From assembly GCF_900109525.1 (NCBI RefSeq), contig NZ_FOAN01000002.1:186001-250000 (forward strand): DNA of 64,000 nucleotides, read 5' to 3'. Positions 36,808 through 47,278 of this stretch are shown in pieces (position 1 is the stretch's first letter; the number at the start of each line of letters is the position of its first letter). The translations under genes were made by a program, and so were the position numbers. A model generated the notes under the pieces. The model searched no databases. It had not been told where the DNA came from and saw nothing but the letters and a program-made list of their open reading frames with translations. This stretch comes from Allobosea lupini. GTDB taxonomy: Bacteria; Pseudomonadota; Alphaproteobacteria; Rhizobiales; Beijerinckiaceae.

Positions 36808-36856
36808 GAGCATGTTCTCGTCACAAAAGTGGTCCCCACTTTTGCGGAACATGCTC
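36808..36856. repeat. REP-like palindrome encoding the end of a gene
   Basis: Perfect arms GAGCATGTTC and GAACATGCTC enclose CAAAAGTGG and CCACTTTTG around a 3-base loop. The stop codon (36821-36823) and last 11 codons of the DUF2201 gene lie inside it. The same two-tier design is seen at 16202-16252, so this is a dispersed repeat family. Confidence 0.75.
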
Positions 36857-38098
36857 TTGCATGACAATCACGCGTCCATAGGACGGCTGGAACGAGGCTG
36901 ACGCTTTCGGCAACGCCCAGAGCACCGCGTAGGGCACGGGCTCGTTGGGATAGGTGATGTCGCCATCGGTGATGATGATCGCCGAGCTCACCCGCGGATC
37001 ATCCGCCAATGCGGCGAGCGCCGGTGTCAGGTCGCTGCCGCCATAGCCGCTGATCTGATAGTCGGCGAGCGCCGCCGGCGAGAGCACTTCGTCGGAGGTG
37101 ACGACGGTGTCGCACTGAACGACGCGGATCTCGTCGACCCCGGCCGCATCGCAGAAATCGGCGATGGCGCCCAGTGCCTTCGGAATGTCGTCGCTCATCG
37201 AGGCGCTAGTGTCGAGGATGACGTTCAGCATCCAGGAATGGCGTTTACGGCCGGGCATCACGACGTCGCCGTAGTCGTTGCCGCGGCGGGACGCACGATT
37301 GAAGGTGCGCTCGCCGGGCGCCGCGCCTTCGAGCCAGGCCTGCAGCGCGATATGCCAGGGCGTGTGGAAGAAACCGCGCTGCGCCAGCACGCTTTGCTGC
37401 TGGCCGCCCGGGCTGTCGCCCCTGCCGCGCAAGGCGCCCATGGCCTTCGCCAGCACCATGCCGCGGCCGGCGAGGTCGCGGATCGCCCGCGCCCGCTCAG
37501 CCTGGTCGGCGCTGTCCTCGGGGAAAAGCTCGCGCTCGCGCTGGGCGTCGAGCGCATCGCCCATCGCGCCGGCAGGAGCCTGCCGCGCCGCGCCGAGCAC
37601 CTGCTCGACGGTGACGGCCTGCCCCTCCCAAACTTGAGTCCGCGAGGACATGTAGCTGCCGGTACGGCGCATCTCCAGCACGATGTCCTCGGCCGAGCGC
37701 TCACGTGCGCCCTGCATATCGAGACCGCCAGCCGGGATCTTGGTGGTGCCGAGCGCATGCCGCAGCATGTCGTTGATGATGTAGTCGTGGGCATAATTGA
37801 ACTCGAGCGTGGCGCTACCGCGGGCCCTGTCATGGGTCCGCAGCGCCAGGTGCAGGAGTTCGTGGGCGAGCACGAAGACGAGATCGTCGCCGGAGAGCCT
37901 GGCGGTGAAGGACGGGTTCGCCAGCAGCCGGCCGGAGGCGAAGACCCCCATGGTCGGCACGCGCTCGTCGATCTCGACGCGCACGGCGGCGACAAGCCCG
38001 GCCAGATGGGGGAACGGCACCGTCACCAGCCGCAGGCCCCGCATGATCCGGCCATGGATGGCGCGGTCGGCAACCGAAAGATCGGGCGCCGTGCTCAT
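36821..38098 (-). CDS. DUF2201 metallopeptidase-like protein with VWA-like C-terminus
   Basis: 425 residues. The N-terminal half is a putative zinc peptidase with HELLH at residues 79-83 and a later NYAHDYIINDML that may supply the third ligand. The C-terminal half is a VWA-like fold with the MIDAS motif DTSAS in NVILDTSASMSDDIPKAL and the later ITDGDITYP. The final 11 residues come from a palindromic repeat. It is coupled (4-base overlap at 38095-38098) to the MoxR-type ATPase upstream. This pairing parallels the RavA-ViaA / MoxR-VWA systems, in which an ATPase and a VWA protein act as a chaperone or insertase pair. Confidence 0.87.
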   Translation of the reverse strand: MSTAPDLSVADRAIHGRIMRGLRLVTVPFPHLAGLVAAVRVEIDERVPTMGVFASGRLLANPSFTARLSGDDLVFVLAHELLHLALRTHDRARGSATLEFNYAHDYIINDMLRHALGTTKIPAGGLDMQGARERSAEDIVLEMRRTGSYMSSRTQVWEGQAVTVEQVLGAARQAPAGAMGDALDAQRERELFPEDSADQAERARAIRDLAGRGMVLAKAMGALRGRGDSPGGQQQSVLAQRGFFHTPWHIALQAWLEGAAPGERTFNRASRRGNDYGDVVMPGRKRHSWMLNVILDTSASMSDDIPKALGAIADFCDAAGVDEIRVVQCDTVVTSDEVLSPAALADYQISGYGGSDLTPALAALADDPRVSSAIIITDGDITYPNEPVPYAVLWALPKASASFQPSYGRVIVMQEHVPQKWGPLL

Positions 38099-39126
38099 GC
38101 CGCAACCTTGCGCAGGAGGTCGTACATCGCCCGGTCCGCGCCGAGCGCCCCCCAGACCTCCACCATGTCGTTGAGGATGAGGAGCTGGTGCTCGTGCGAC
38201 AGGCTCCGCAGGAAGCGGTTGATCACCGCCGGCTTCATGCCTTCCGCGCGCCCGTCCCGGACGAACTGGCGGATGCAGTCGAGGATGAACCAGCGGGCGG
38301 AATCCCCCTTGGGCAGCAGCTCGGGCTTGCGCAGATAGTCTTCGAGCGGACGCACGGCCCCGATCGAATCCTCGGCGAGCGCGCAGAACACCACCGCGTC
38401 CTCCGGCGAGAGCCGGCCGAAGGCGAGCGCGCGCCGCAACTCATTGCTGAGGAAGCCGGCATTCTGCGCCATGTCGAGCGCCCGAGACAGCAGCGTCCAG
38501 GCGCGCGGTGTCGAGAACGGCACGGGCTCGGCCGGCACTGGCCGCATCAGCGCGTCGGGGATCGTCGCGATGAAGCTGCGGATCTCGGCGCGCACGCCGG
38601 CACGCTGGGCCCAGGCCAGCCAATCGGCGGTATCGACGCGCAATTGCAGAATGGTGACACGGTTGACCAGCGCCGAGCTCATCGCCCGCACCAATGCGCG
38701 GTCCTGCAGCCGGTTGCCGGCGGCGACGACCCAGGTGCCTTTCGGCAGGGCATGCTCGCCGAGCCGCCGCTCCAGCAGCAGCGAATAAAACGCCTTCTGG
38801 ACATCGGGCGAGCAGGCCGGCAATTCGTCGAGGAACAGGCAGAACGGCTCGGGCTTCTCCGGCAAGAGCACGCGCGGCGGGCAGAACACCGAGCGCTCGC
38901 CGACGATGCGCGGGATGCCGCTGACGTCCTCCGGGGCGATCTGGGTGCCGAGCAGCGAGCGACAGGGCAGACCCGCCTCGCGCGCCGCTTCATAGACCAG
39001 CTCGGACTTGCCGAGTCCGGGCGGCGAGAGCAGCAGGAAGCTCTGCTCATGCGCCATGCACTGGATCAGCTGCTTGGCCTGTCGCAGCGAGACGACTTCC
39101 TCGAAGGCGGAACGCGTCGCTTCCAT
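38095..39126 (-). CDS. MoxR-type AAA ATPase
   Basis: 343-residue AAA+ ATPase. Walker A is SPPGLGKSE and Walker B is FCLFLDELPACSPDVQKAF. Sensor 1 is WVVAAGNRLQDR, and an Arg-finger region follows in ALVNRVTILQLRVD. This is the MoxR/YehL-like layout. ATG 39126 follows GGGAGGGG at short spacing; a longer frame to 39165 is not needed. First gene of an operon with the DUF2201 VWA-like protein, which it probably remodels or is controlled by. Divergent from the malic enzyme. Confidence 0.9.
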   Translation of the reverse strand: MEATRSAFEEVVSLRQAKQLIQCMAHEQSFLLLSPPGLGKSELVYEAAREAGLPCRSLLGTQIAPEDVSGIPRIVGERSVFCPPRVLLPEKPEPFCLFLDELPACSPDVQKAFYSLLLERRLGEHALPKGTWVVAAGNRLQDRALVRAMSSALVNRVTILQLRVDTADWLAWAQRAGVRAEIRSFIATIPDALMRPVPAEPVPFSTPRAWTLLSRALDMAQNAGFLSNELRRALAFGRLSPEDAVVFCALAEDSIGAVRPLEDYLRKPELLPKGDSARWFILDCIRQFVRDGRAEGMKPAVINRFLRSLSHEHQLLILNDMVEVWGALGADRAMYDLLRKVAA

Positions 39127-39418
39127 CAACCCCTCCCAAAAGCGCCCCGTAAGGATCGGATCCACGGGTCCGGCGAGAGGTAGTCTGCAACAGCCGAGGC
39201 CGTTGAAATCATTATTTCTTTGTAATGTTTAGTTTTGTTTCACGGCTGTTTCACGGACCACAAGCTTCCGTGATTCTGGCGCTCCTGCCGCACTTGCCGG
39301 CGAGGCGCGGCCCTGTTTTCCCGACGGCACAAGTCTTTCGCCACCCGCTCCGGCTTGACGCCCACCCGTTTCCGCGCGACCTCCTCAACTCGCAACGGTA
39401 GCGCAGAGGAAGCGTGGG
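39127..39418. other. Divergent intergenic region, MoxR-type ATPase / malic enzyme
   Basis: The 292-base gap holds no gene. A distinctly AT-rich patch (about 39205-39240, with TTGAAATCATTATTTC) is followed by two direct copies of TTTCACGG. This is where both divergent promoters should lie, but I cannot assign -35 and -10 hexamers with confidence. Confidence 0.4.
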
Positions 39419-41713
39419 ATGGCTAAGAGCACCTTGTCGGCGGACCTTCGTTCGGGCGCGCTCGTCTACCACCGCCTTCCCAAGCCGGGTAAGCTGGAGA
39501 TCCAGGCGACCAAGCCGCTGGGCAACCAGCGCGACCTGGCGCTGGCCTATTCGCCCGGCGTCGCCGCCGCCTGCGAGGCGATCGTCGAGGATCCGGCTGA
39601 GGCTGCCGAACTCACCTCGCGCCAGAACCTCGTCGCCGTCATCACCAACGGCACTGCCGTGCTCGGCCTCGGCGACATCGGGCCGCTCGCCTCGAAGCCC
39701 GTGATGGAGGGCAAGGCCGTCCTCTTCAAGAAATTCGCCGGGATCGACTGCTTCGACATCGAGGTCGAGCAGAAGAACATCGAGAAATTCGTCGAGGTCG
39801 TCGCCGCGCTTGAGCCGACCTTCGGCGGTATCAATCTCGAGGACATCAAGGGCCCCGAATGCTTCGAGATCGAGGAGCAGCTCAAGGCCCGGATGAACAT
39901 TCCGGTCTTCCATGACGACCAGCATGGCACCGCGATCATCGTCAGCGCCGCCGTCCTGAACGGGCTCGACCTAGCCGGCAAGAAGATCGGCGACGTCAAG
40001 ATCGTCGTGTCCGGCGCCGGCGCGGCCGCGCTGGCCTGCCTCAACCTGCTCGTCTCGCTCGGCGCCCGCACCCAGAACATCTGGGTCACCGACCTCGACG
40101 GCGTGGTCTATAAGGGCCGCAATACCCTGATGGACCGCTGGAAGGAGGTCTACGCGCAGGAGACGCAGGCGCGCACGCTCGCCGAAGTCATCCCCGGTGC
40201 CGACATCTTCCTCGGTCTGTCCGCCGCCGGCGTGCTGAAGCCGGAGATGGCCAAGGAGATGGCACAAAAGCCGCTGATCCTGGCGCTCGCCAACCCCTAT
40301 CCGGAGATCATGCCGGAGGAGGCGCTGGCCGTCCGGCCGGACGCGATGATCTGTACCGGCCGCTCGGATTATCCGAACCAAGTCAACAACGTCCTGTGCT
40401 TCCCCTACATCTTCCGCGGCGCACTCGACGTGCAGGCGACGACGATCAACGAGCCGATGAAGCTCGCGGCGGTGCGTGCCATCGCTGCACTCGCCCGCGA
40501 GGCGACCTCGGACGTGGCGGCACGCGCTTATGGCGGCGAGGCCTCGACCTTCGGCGCGAACTCGCTGATCCCCAACCCGTTCGATCCGCGCCTGATCCTG
40601 CGCATCGCGCCTGCGGTGGCCGAGGCGGCGATGGCGACCGGCGTCGCCAAGAAGCCGCTGATCGACCTCGAAGCCTATCGCGAGGACCTGTCGCGCTTCG
40701 TCTTCCGTTCCGGCTTCCTGATGAAGCCGCTCTTCGCCAAGGCGAAGGCCGACCCCAAGCGCGTGATCTATGCCGAGGGCGAGGACGAGCGCGTGCTGCG
40801 CGCCGCCCAGATCGCGATCGAGGAAGGCATGGCGATCCCGATCCTGATCGGCCGCCCCTCGGTGATCGAGACCCGCGTCAAGCGCTTCGGCCTGACGATC
40901 CGGCCGGGCATCGATTGCGAGCTGGTCAACCCCGAGGACGACCCGCGCTATCGCGACTACGTCCAGACCTATCTCGACATCGCCGGCCGGCGCGGCATCA
41001 CACCAGAGGCGGCCCGCGCGCTGGTGCGTACCAACAACACCGTGATCGCGGCGCTCGCCGTGGCGCGGGGCGAGGCCGATGCGATGATCACCGGGCTGGA
41101 GGGGCGCTTCCTCTCGCGGCTGCGCCATATCCGCGACATCATCGGGCTCGAGCCAGGCGTCTGCGACATCGCGGCGATGACGCTGATCATCACCAGCAAG
41201 GGCGCGTTCTTCCTCGCCGACACCCATGTGAAGCACGATCCCACGGCCGAAGAGATCGCCGACATGACGATTCTTGCGGCCGGCCATGTCGAGCGCTTCG
41301 GCATCGCCCCGAAGATCGCCCTGCTCTCGCATTCGGATTTCGGGGCGGCCGACACGCCGTCCTCGATCAAGATGCGCAAGGCGGTGAAGCTGATCCAGGA
41401 GCGCGCGCCGGAGCTGGAATGCGATGGCGAGATGGAGGCCGACACGGCCCTCCTCGCCACGATCCGCGACCGGGTGCTGCCGTCCTCGAAGCTGAAGGGC
41501 GTTGCCAACGTCCTGATCTTCCCCAATCTCGACGCGGCCAACATCGCCTACCAGTTCGCCAAGGTGCTGGCGGACGCGCTGCCCGTCGGCCCGATCCTGA
41601 TCGGCGCCGCCAAGCCGGTGCACATCCTCACCGGCTCGGTCACGGCACGCGGCGTCGTCAACATGACCGCCGTCGCCGTCGCCGAGGCGCAAGGACGGGC
41701 CGCCGCAGGCTAA
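39419..41713 (+). CDS. maeB: NADP-dependent malic enzyme, malic-phosphotransacetylase hybrid
   Basis: 764-residue hybrid enzyme that decarboxylates malate to pyruvate. Residues 1 to about 430 hold the malic domain ([25 protein letters not shown] and the NADP site [13 protein letters not shown]). The rest is a phosphotransacetylase-like domain ([20 protein letters not shown]) that in this group is regulatory, binding acetyl-CoA, rather than catalytic. Length is normal for MaeB. The enzyme feeds pyruvate and NADPH from C4 acids, which fits an organism that grows on peptides, purines and propionate. Confidence 0.97.
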   Translation: MAKSTLSADLRSGALVYHRLPKPGKLEIQATKPLGNQRDLALAYSPGVAAACEAIVEDPAEAAELTSRQNLVAVITNGTAVLGLGDIGPLASKPVMEGKAVLFKKFAGIDCFDIEVEQKNIEKFVEVVAALEPTFGGINLEDIKGPECFEIEEQLKARMNIPVFHDDQHGTAIIVSAAVLNGLDLAGKKIGDVKIVVSGAGAAALACLNLLVSLGARTQNIWVTDLDGVVYKGRNTLMDRWKEVYAQETQARTLAEVIPGADIFLGLSAAGVLKPEMAKEMAQKPLILALANPYPEIMPEEALAVRPDAMICTGRSDYPNQVNNVLCFPYIFRGALDVQATTINEPMKLAAVRAIAALAREATSDVAARAYGGEASTFGANSLIPNPFDPRLILRIAPAVAEAAMATGVAKKPLIDLEAYREDLSRFVFRSGFLMKPLFAKAKADPKRVIYAEGEDERVLRAAQIAIEEGMAIPILIGRPSVIETRVKRFGLTIRPGIDCELVNPEDDPRYRDYVQTYLDIAGRRGITPEAARALVRTNNTVIAALAVARGEADAMITGLEGRFLSRLRHIRDIIGLEPGVCDIAAMTLIITSKGAFFLADTHVKHDPTAEEIADMTILAAGHVERFGIAPKIALLSHSDFGAADTPSSIKMRKAVKLIQERAPELECDGEMEADTALLATIRDRVLPSSKLKGVANVLIFPNLDAANIAYQFAKVLADALPVGPILIGAAKPVHILTGSVTARGVVNMTAVAVAEAQGRAAAG

Positions 41714-41742
41714 CCTTGCGCCAGTTCCCGTTGAAGCTGTTT

Positions 41743-41771
41743 CTGAGCCAGCTTTCGAAAGCGGCTCAGAG
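41743..41771. repeat. Palindrome after maeB
   Basis: TCTGAGCC and GGCTCAGA pair around GCTTTC / GAAAGC with one unpaired A. It starts 30 bases after the maeB stop and could end transcription or stabilise the message, though no T-run follows. The rest of the 173-base gap to the oppA gene shows no other clear feature. Confidence 0.5.
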
Positions 41772-41886
41772 ACTTAAGCCGAACGGTTGATACCGGCTTT
41801 TCGCTCTTGGCGGGCGGCGCGCGATAGGCTCATACTTCGCTCCAGGAGCGGGAAAGGGGCCCGTCCGAATCGTTCGGAGAGCGCTC

Positions 41887-43518
41887 ATGTGTGAGATCCA
41901 CCGTCAGTCCGGTTTCAGGCGCGCCATCCGGCCGCTCGCGCTGGCGAGCGGCCTTTTTCTTGCGCTCGCAGGCTTTGCCGGCGCCGCCATGGCGCAGGTC
42001 GTGTTCCATCGCGGCAATGACGGCGATCCCGAGACGCTCGATTCGCACAAGACCTCGACGGTCAGCGAAGCCCATCTCCTGCGCGATCTCTCCGAAGGCC
42101 TGGTGATCCACCACATCAACGGCGAGGTCGTTCCCGGCGTCGCCGAGAGCTGGACGATGGCGCCGGACGGCAAGAGCTACAGCTTCAAGCTGCGCGCGAA
42201 CGCCAAATGGTCGAATGGCGACCCGGTCACGGCGAACGATTTCGTCTTCTCGTTCCGGCGCATGGTCAATCCGGAGACCGGTGCGAAATACGCCAATATC
42301 CTCTACCCCATCCTCAACGCCGAGAAGATCAACAAGGCAAGCGAAGGCGCCAAGCTCGAGGATCTCGGCGTCAAGGCGGTCGACGAGCGCACGCTCGAGA
42401 TTTCGCTGGAGCGGCCCACCCCCTATTTCCTGGAATTGCTGACGCACCAGACCGGCCTGCCGGTCCATGTGCCGTCCGTCCAGAAATTCGGCAAGGACTT
42501 CGTCAAGTCGGAGAACTGGGTCTCGAACGGCGCCTACACGCTGAAGGAATTCGTGCCGAACTCGCATATCCGGCTGGAGAAGAACAAGGCCTTCCACGAC
42601 GCGGCGAACGTGAAGATCGACACGGTGATCTACTATCCGACGCCCGACTTCTCCGCCGCCGCCCGCCGCTTCCAGGCCGGCGAATTGCAGATGACATCCG
42701 ACATTCCGGCCGATCAGGTCCAGCAGCTTCGCGAGAAGCTCGGCAAGGAGCAGGTCCGGATTTCGCCCTATCTCGGCACCTATTTCCTGATCATCAACAC
42801 CGCCAAGAAGCCGTTCGACGACATCCGGGTTCGGCGCGCGCTGTCGCTGGTGATCGATCGCGAATTCATCGCCGAGGAGATCTGGGGCGGCACCATGCTG
42901 CCGGCCTATGGTGTGATCCCGCCGAATATCGGCAACTACGGCGAGCGCGCCGAAGCCGACTTCAAGGGCGCCTCCCCGCTCGACCGAGAGGACGAGGCGA
43001 AGAAGCTGCTTGCCGCTGCCGGCTTCGGGCCCGGCGTGCCGCTCAAGGTCCAGCTGCGCTACAACACCACCGACAACAACCGCCGCACCGTCATCGCCAT
43101 CGCCGAGCAGTGGAAAGCGATCGGCGTCGAGACCAGCTTCATCAACACCGACGGCAAGACCCACTTCGCCCTGCTTCGCGACGGCGGCGACTTCGACATC
43201 GCCCGCTATGGCTGGATCGGCGATTATTCCGATCCGCAGAACTTCCTGTTCCTGTTCCAGAGCGACAATACCGGCTTCAACTCCGGGAAGTACAACAACC
43301 CGACATTCGACGCGCTGATGAAGCAGGGCGCCGAAGAGGTCGACATCGCCAAGCGCGCCGCGATCCTGCGCGAGGCGGACGCGATCCTCGCGGCCGACGT
43401 GCCGTGGATTCCGGTGCTCTACTATTCCTCGAAGAACCTGGTCTCGCCGAAGGTGCAGGGCTTCCAGCAGAATCTGCGCGGCGCGCTGCCGACGCGGTTC
43501 ATGAGCCTGAAGCCGTGA
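41887..43518 (+). CDS. oppA: Oligopeptide ABC transporter substrate-binding protein
   Basis: 543-residue family 5 binding protein. The signal peptide is LALASGLFLALAGFAGAAMA and the mature start is QVVFHRGNDGDPETLDSHKT. Segments such as LSEGLVIHHINGEVVPGVAE, KWSNGDPVTANDFVFSFRRM and YGWIGDYSDPQNFLFLFQ are close to E. coli OppA/MppA. CGGAGAG precedes the ATG. First gene of a second peptide import operon (41887-47274); the next gene follows after a palindromic repeat. Confidence 0.94.
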   Translation: MCEIHRQSGFRRAIRPLALASGLFLALAGFAGAAMAQVVFHRGNDGDPETLDSHKTSTVSEAHLLRDLSEGLVIHHINGEVVPGVAESWTMAPDGKSYSFKLRANAKWSNGDPVTANDFVFSFRRMVNPETGAKYANILYPILNAEKINKASEGAKLEDLGVKAVDERTLEISLERPTPYFLELLTHQTGLPVHVPSVQKFGKDFVKSENWVSNGAYTLKEFVPNSHIRLEKNKAFHDAANVKIDTVIYYPTPDFSAAARRFQAGELQMTSDIPADQVQQLREKLGKEQVRISPYLGTYFLIINTAKKPFDDIRVRRALSLVIDREFIAEEIWGGTMLPAYGVIPPNIGNYGERAEADFKGASPLDREDEAKKLLAAAGFGPGVPLKVQLRYNTTDNNRRTVIAIAEQWKAIGVETSFINTDGKTHFALLRDGGDFDIARYGWIGDYSDPQNFLFLFQSDNTGFNSGKYNNPTFDALMKQGAEEVDIAKRAAILREADAILAADVPWIPVLYYSSKNLVSPKVQGFQQNLRGALPTRFMSLKP

Positions 43519-43528
43519 TTCCAGACGC

Positions 43529-43616
43529 GTCATGGCCGGGCTTGCCCCGGCCATCTCAGGCCGAAGCGGGTGACCGCCAGCGATAATGAGATGTTCGGGT
43601 CGAGCCCGAGCATGAC
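43529..43616. repeat. Palindromic intergenic repeat with GTCAT/ATGAC ends
   Basis: Starts GTCATGGCCGGGCTTGCC, ends GTCGAGCCCGAGCATGAC. The left half folds as GGCCGGG-CTTG-CCCCGGCC and the whole has GTCAT / ATGAC termini. It fills the gap between the oppA stop and the oppB start. Related copies lie at 62205-62310 and 63633-63708. Confidence 0.65.
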
Positions 43617-43631
43617 GTAGGGACCAGCCCT

Positions 43632-44552
43632 GTGCTCACCTACATCCTGCGCCGCCTTGCCGCCGCGATCCCGACCCTGTTCGTGATCGTGACGCTGTCG
43701 TTCTTCCTGATGCGCGTCGCGCCGGGCGGGCCGTTCGATCTCGAGCAGCCGCTCGAAGCCAAGGTGATGGAGAACCTGCGGCGCATCTACAAGCTCGACC
43801 AGCCGCTGTTCCAGCAATACCTGACCTATCTCGCCGCCCTGCTGCGCGGCGATTTTGGCCCGTCCTTCTATTTCCGCGACTTCTCGATCGCCGAACTCTT
43901 CGCCCAGGGTCTGCCGGTCTCGATGCGGCTCGGAGCCTGTGCGCTGCTGCTCGCGCTGGCGATCGGCGGCCCGCTGGGCGCGCTCGCGGCCTTTCGCCAG
44001 AATGGCGCGGCTGACCATGCGGTGATCGGCTTCGCCACCGCCGGCATTACCATCCCGAACTTCGTCGTCGCGCCCATCCTGCAGATCGTCTTCGGCCTGA
44101 GCCTCGCCTGGCTGCCGGTCGGCGGCTGGAACGGCGGCGCCTTCCGCAACACCGTGCTGCCGATCGTGACGCTCGCCCTCCCCCAGATCGCCGTCATCGC
44201 CCGGATGACGCGCGCGGCGATGATCGAGACTTTGCGCGCCAACCATATCCGTACGCTTCGGGCCCAGGGCCTCTCGACCACGACCATCGCGCTGCATGCG
44301 GCGCGCGGCGCGGCGCTGCCGGTCGTCTCCTATCTCGGCCCGGCGGCGGCAAGCCTGCTCACCGGCTCGGTCGTGGTCGAGACCATCTTCGGCATTCCCG
44401 GCATCGGGCGCTATTTCGTCGAAGGCGCGCTCAATCGCGACTACACGCTGGTTATGGGCACCGTGGTCGTCGTCGCGATCTTCGTGCTGCTCTTCAACCT
44501 CGTCGTCGACGTGCTCTATGCGCTGCTCGACCCGCGCGTCAGGCTGGAGTGA
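43632..44552 (+). CDS. oppB: Oligopeptide ABC transporter permease OppB
   Basis: 306-residue permease that starts with GTG. The N-terminal helix is AAAIPTLFVIVTLSFFLMRV and the loop GPFDLEQPLEAKVMENLRRI is typical of OppB. The EAA loop (HIRTLRAQGLSTTTIALHAA) and the C-terminal DVLYALLDPRVRLE are as in the family. A 3-base gap separates it from oppC. Confidence 0.95.
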   Translation: MLTYILRRLAAAIPTLFVIVTLSFFLMRVAPGGPFDLEQPLEAKVMENLRRIYKLDQPLFQQYLTYLAALLRGDFGPSFYFRDFSIAELFAQGLPVSMRLGACALLLALAIGGPLGALAAFRQNGAADHAVIGFATAGITIPNFVVAPILQIVFGLSLAWLPVGGWNGGAFRNTVLPIVTLALPQIAVIARMTRAAMIETLRANHIRTLRAQGLSTTTIALHAARGAALPVVSYLGPAAASLLTGSVVVETIFGIPGIGRYFVEGALNRDYTLVMGTVVVVAIFVLLFNLVVDVLYALLDPRVRLE

Positions 44553-44555
44553 GCG

Positions 44556-45677
44556 ATGAGCGACACGACCACCTGTGCCCCGCCGCCCATCGGCCGCTCG
44601 CTCTGGCAGGACGCCCGCATCCGCCTGTTGCGCAATCGCGCTGCGGTGGCGAGCCTCGTCGCACTGGCGCTGATGATGCTGGCCTGCCTCGTCGGACCGC
44701 TGCTGACCGGCCACTCTTACGACCGGGTCTACCAGGACTATGTCCGCGTCCCCGGCAGCCTCTCCGCCTATCCCAAGGCGGAGGCCTTGCCCGGCGCTGT
44801 CCAGCGCATCGCCACGCGGATCAGGGCGACGCCGAGCGAGATCGTCGCGCAGGCTGATCGCGTCAGGCTGGTACTGACCGCGCAGCGGCCGATCGACCAG
44901 CGCCTGCTGGTCTATTTCGACCGCTCCGACCAGTTCGGCACGCCGGTCATCACCGCCAATGAGCAGGAAGGCCGCCGGCTCAGCCTCGAAGTCCCGATCG
45001 AGCGGCAATATTTCCTGTTCGGTACCGACTCCAATGGCCGCGACCTGCTGACCCGCACGCTGATCGCCGGCCGGGTCTCGCTCGCGATCGGCCTGCTCGC
45101 CACCGGCGTCGCATTGATCATCGGCGTCGCCTATGGCGCGACCGCAGGCTATCTCGGCGGGCGCATCGACATGGTGATGATGCGCATCGTCGACGTGCTC
45201 TATTCGCTGCCGTTCATCTTCTTCGTCATCCTCCTCGTTGTCTTCTTCGGCCGGAACTTCATCCTGATGTTCCTCGCCGTCGGCGCGATCGAATGGCTCG
45301 ACATGGCGCGCATCGTCCGGGGCCAGGCGCTCTCGATCCGGCGGCAGGACTATGTGCTGGCGGCCGAGGCGCTCGGCGTCTCGACCGGCGGCATCCTCAG
45401 GCGCCATGTCATCCCCAACACGCTCGGTCCGGTCGTCGTCTACGTTACGCTGCTGGTGCCGAAGGTCATCCTGCTGGAGAGCTTCCTCTCCTTCCTCGGC
45501 CTTGGCGTGCAGGAGCCGATGACGAGTTGGGGCGTGCTGATCTCGGACGGCGCGCGCGCCATCCAGGCGACGCCATGGATGCTGATCTTCCCTGCCTCCT
45601 TCCTGGTGACGACCCTGTTTGCGCTCAACTTCCTCGGCGACGGCCTGCGCGACGCGCTCGACCCGCGGGATCGCTGA
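44556..45677 (+). CDS. oppC: Oligopeptide ABC transporter permease OppC
   Basis: 373-residue permease, longer than usual because of a roughly 100-residue periplasmic insert between the first helix (AVASLVALALMMLACLVGPL) and the core motif LFGTDSNGRDLLTRTLIAGR. The same kind of insert is seen in YejE-type and some rhizobial OppC proteins. The EAA loop is DYVLAAEALGVSTGGILRRH and the end is GDGLRDALDPRDR. The next gene starts 1 base after its stop. Confidence 0.93.
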   Translation: MSDTTTCAPPPIGRSLWQDARIRLLRNRAAVASLVALALMMLACLVGPLLTGHSYDRVYQDYVRVPGSLSAYPKAEALPGAVQRIATRIRATPSEIVAQADRVRLVLTAQRPIDQRLLVYFDRSDQFGTPVITANEQEGRRLSLEVPIERQYFLFGTDSNGRDLLTRTLIAGRVSLAIGLLATGVALIIGVAYGATAGYLGGRIDMVMMRIVDVLYSLPFIFFVILLVVFFGRNFILMFLAVGAIEWLDMARIVRGQALSIRRQDYVLAAEALGVSTGGILRRHVIPNTLGPVVVYVTLLVPKVILLESFLSFLGLGVQEPMTSWGVLISDGARAIQATPWMLIFPASFLVTTLFALNFLGDGLRDALDPRDR

Positions 45678-45678
45678 G

Positions 45679-47274
45679 ATGGCGGACGAACCGATCCTGG
45701 CCATCCGCGACCTCAAGGTCCGCTTCCGCACCAATGACGGCCCTTGCGAGGCCGTGCGCGGCATCGACCTCGATATCGGCCCCGGCGAGTTCGTCGCGGT
45801 CGTCGGCGAATCCGGCTCCGGCAAGAGCCAGAGCGTGATGGCGGCGATGGGCCTCCTCGCCAGCAACGGCGAGGTCTCCGGCGCGATCCGCTATCGCGAG
45901 GTCGATCTTCTCACGCTACCGCCGTCGGTCCTGAACAGCTATCGCGGCCGCAAGCTCGCGATGATCTTTCAGGAGCCGATGACCTCGCTCGATCCGCTGT
46001 TCCGGATCGGAGCGCAGATGACGGCGCCTCTGCGCAAGCATCAGGGCCTGTCGCGCAAGGCGGCGCGGGCGCGGGCCCTCGAACTGCTGAAGCTGGTGCG
46101 CATCCCGCACCCGGAGCGCCGACTCGATTCCTATCCGCACGAACTCTCGGGCGGGCAACGCCAGCGCGTGATGATCGCGATGGCGCTCGCCAACGATCCC
46201 GACATCCTGATCGCCGACGAGCCGACGACAGCGCTCGACGTCACCATCGAGGCCGAGATCCTCGCGCTGATCGCCGAGCTCAGGCAGCGGCTGCGTATGG
46301 CGGTGATCCTGATCAGCCACGATCTCGGCCTCGTCCGGAACTATGCCGAGCGCGTCTATGTGATGAAGGCCGGCGAAGTCGTCGAGAGCGGCCCGGTGCA
46401 GGCGATCTTCGAACGACCGCGGCACCCCTACACCAAGGCGCTGCTCGCGGCCGAACCGCATGGGCGCAAGGCACCTCCGCCGCAGGATGCGCCGATCCTG
46501 CTCGAAGCCCGCGACGTGCGCGTCTCTTTCGACCTGTCGCGCGGTTTCCTCAGGCGCGAGAAGGCAATGCTGCATGCCGTCGACGGCGTCGACCTGACGC
46601 TGCGGCGCGGCCAGACGATCGGTATCGTCGGCGAATCCGGCTCGGGCAAGTCGACGCTCGGCCGCGCCTTGCTCAAGCTGCTGCCCTCCTCCGGGATCGT
46701 CCGCTTCGAGGATCGGGCGCTGACCCCGCTCGACCGCGCCGCGATGCGGCCGCTGCGTCGCGGCCTGCAGGTCGTCTTCCAGGATCCGTTCGGCTCGCTG
46801 TCGCCGCGCCTCACCGTCGGCGAGATCATCACCGAAGGTTTGCTGGTGCACGAGCCCGCTCTGTCGCGCGCCGAGCGCGAGCGGCGGGCCGCGGCGGCGC
46901 TCACAGAGGTCTGTCTCGACCCTGCCCTGCGCAATCGCTATCCGCACGAATTCTCCGGCGGCCAGCGCCAGCGCATCGCGATCGCCCGCGCCATGATCCT
47001 GCACCCGGCGCTGGTGGTGCTGGACGAGCCGACCTCGGCGCTCGACCGCACGGTGCAGCAGAGCATCGTCGCCCTCCTCAAGGAGCTCCAAGCGGCGCAC
47101 GATCTGTCCTATCTCTTCATCAGCCACGACCTCGCGGTCGTCCGTGCCATGGCCGACGAGATCATGGTCATGAAGGATGGCAGGGTGGTCGAGCGCGGGC
47201 CGACGGAGGCGATCTTCGAGGCGCCGCAGCAGGACTATACCCGACGCCTCATCGCGGCAGCGCTGAAGCACTGA
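45679..47274 (+). CDS. Oligopeptide ABC transporter, fused double ATPase (OppDF / YejF type)
   Basis: 531-residue protein with two complete ATPase domains. The first has [24 protein letters not shown] and [13 protein letters not shown]; the second, from about residue 275, has [24 protein letters not shown] and [13 protein letters not shown]. Both sites look intact. It replaces separate OppD and OppF and closes the operon. Compare the first importer in this window, whose ATPases are separate. Confidence 0.95.
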   Translation: MADEPILAIRDLKVRFRTNDGPCEAVRGIDLDIGPGEFVAVVGESGSGKSQSVMAAMGLLASNGEVSGAIRYREVDLLTLPPSVLNSYRGRKLAMIFQEPMTSLDPLFRIGAQMTAPLRKHQGLSRKAARARALELLKLVRIPHPERRLDSYPHELSGGQRQRVMIAMALANDPDILIADEPTTALDVTIEAEILALIAELRQRLRMAVILISHDLGLVRNYAERVYVMKAGEVVESGPVQAIFERPRHPYTKALLAAEPHGRKAPPPQDAPILLEARDVRVSFDLSRGFLRREKAMLHAVDGVDLTLRRGQTIGIVGESGSGKSTLGRALLKLLPSSGIVRFEDRALTPLDRAAMRPLRRGLQVVFQDPFGSLSPRLTVGEIITEGLLVHEPALSRAERERRAAAALTEVCLDPALRNRYPHEFSGGQRQRIAIARAMILHPALVVLDEPTSALDRTVQQSIVALLKELQAAHDLSYLFISHDLAVVRAMADEIMVMKDGRVVERGPTEAIFEAPQQDYTRRLIAAALKH

Positions 47275-47278
47275 CACG

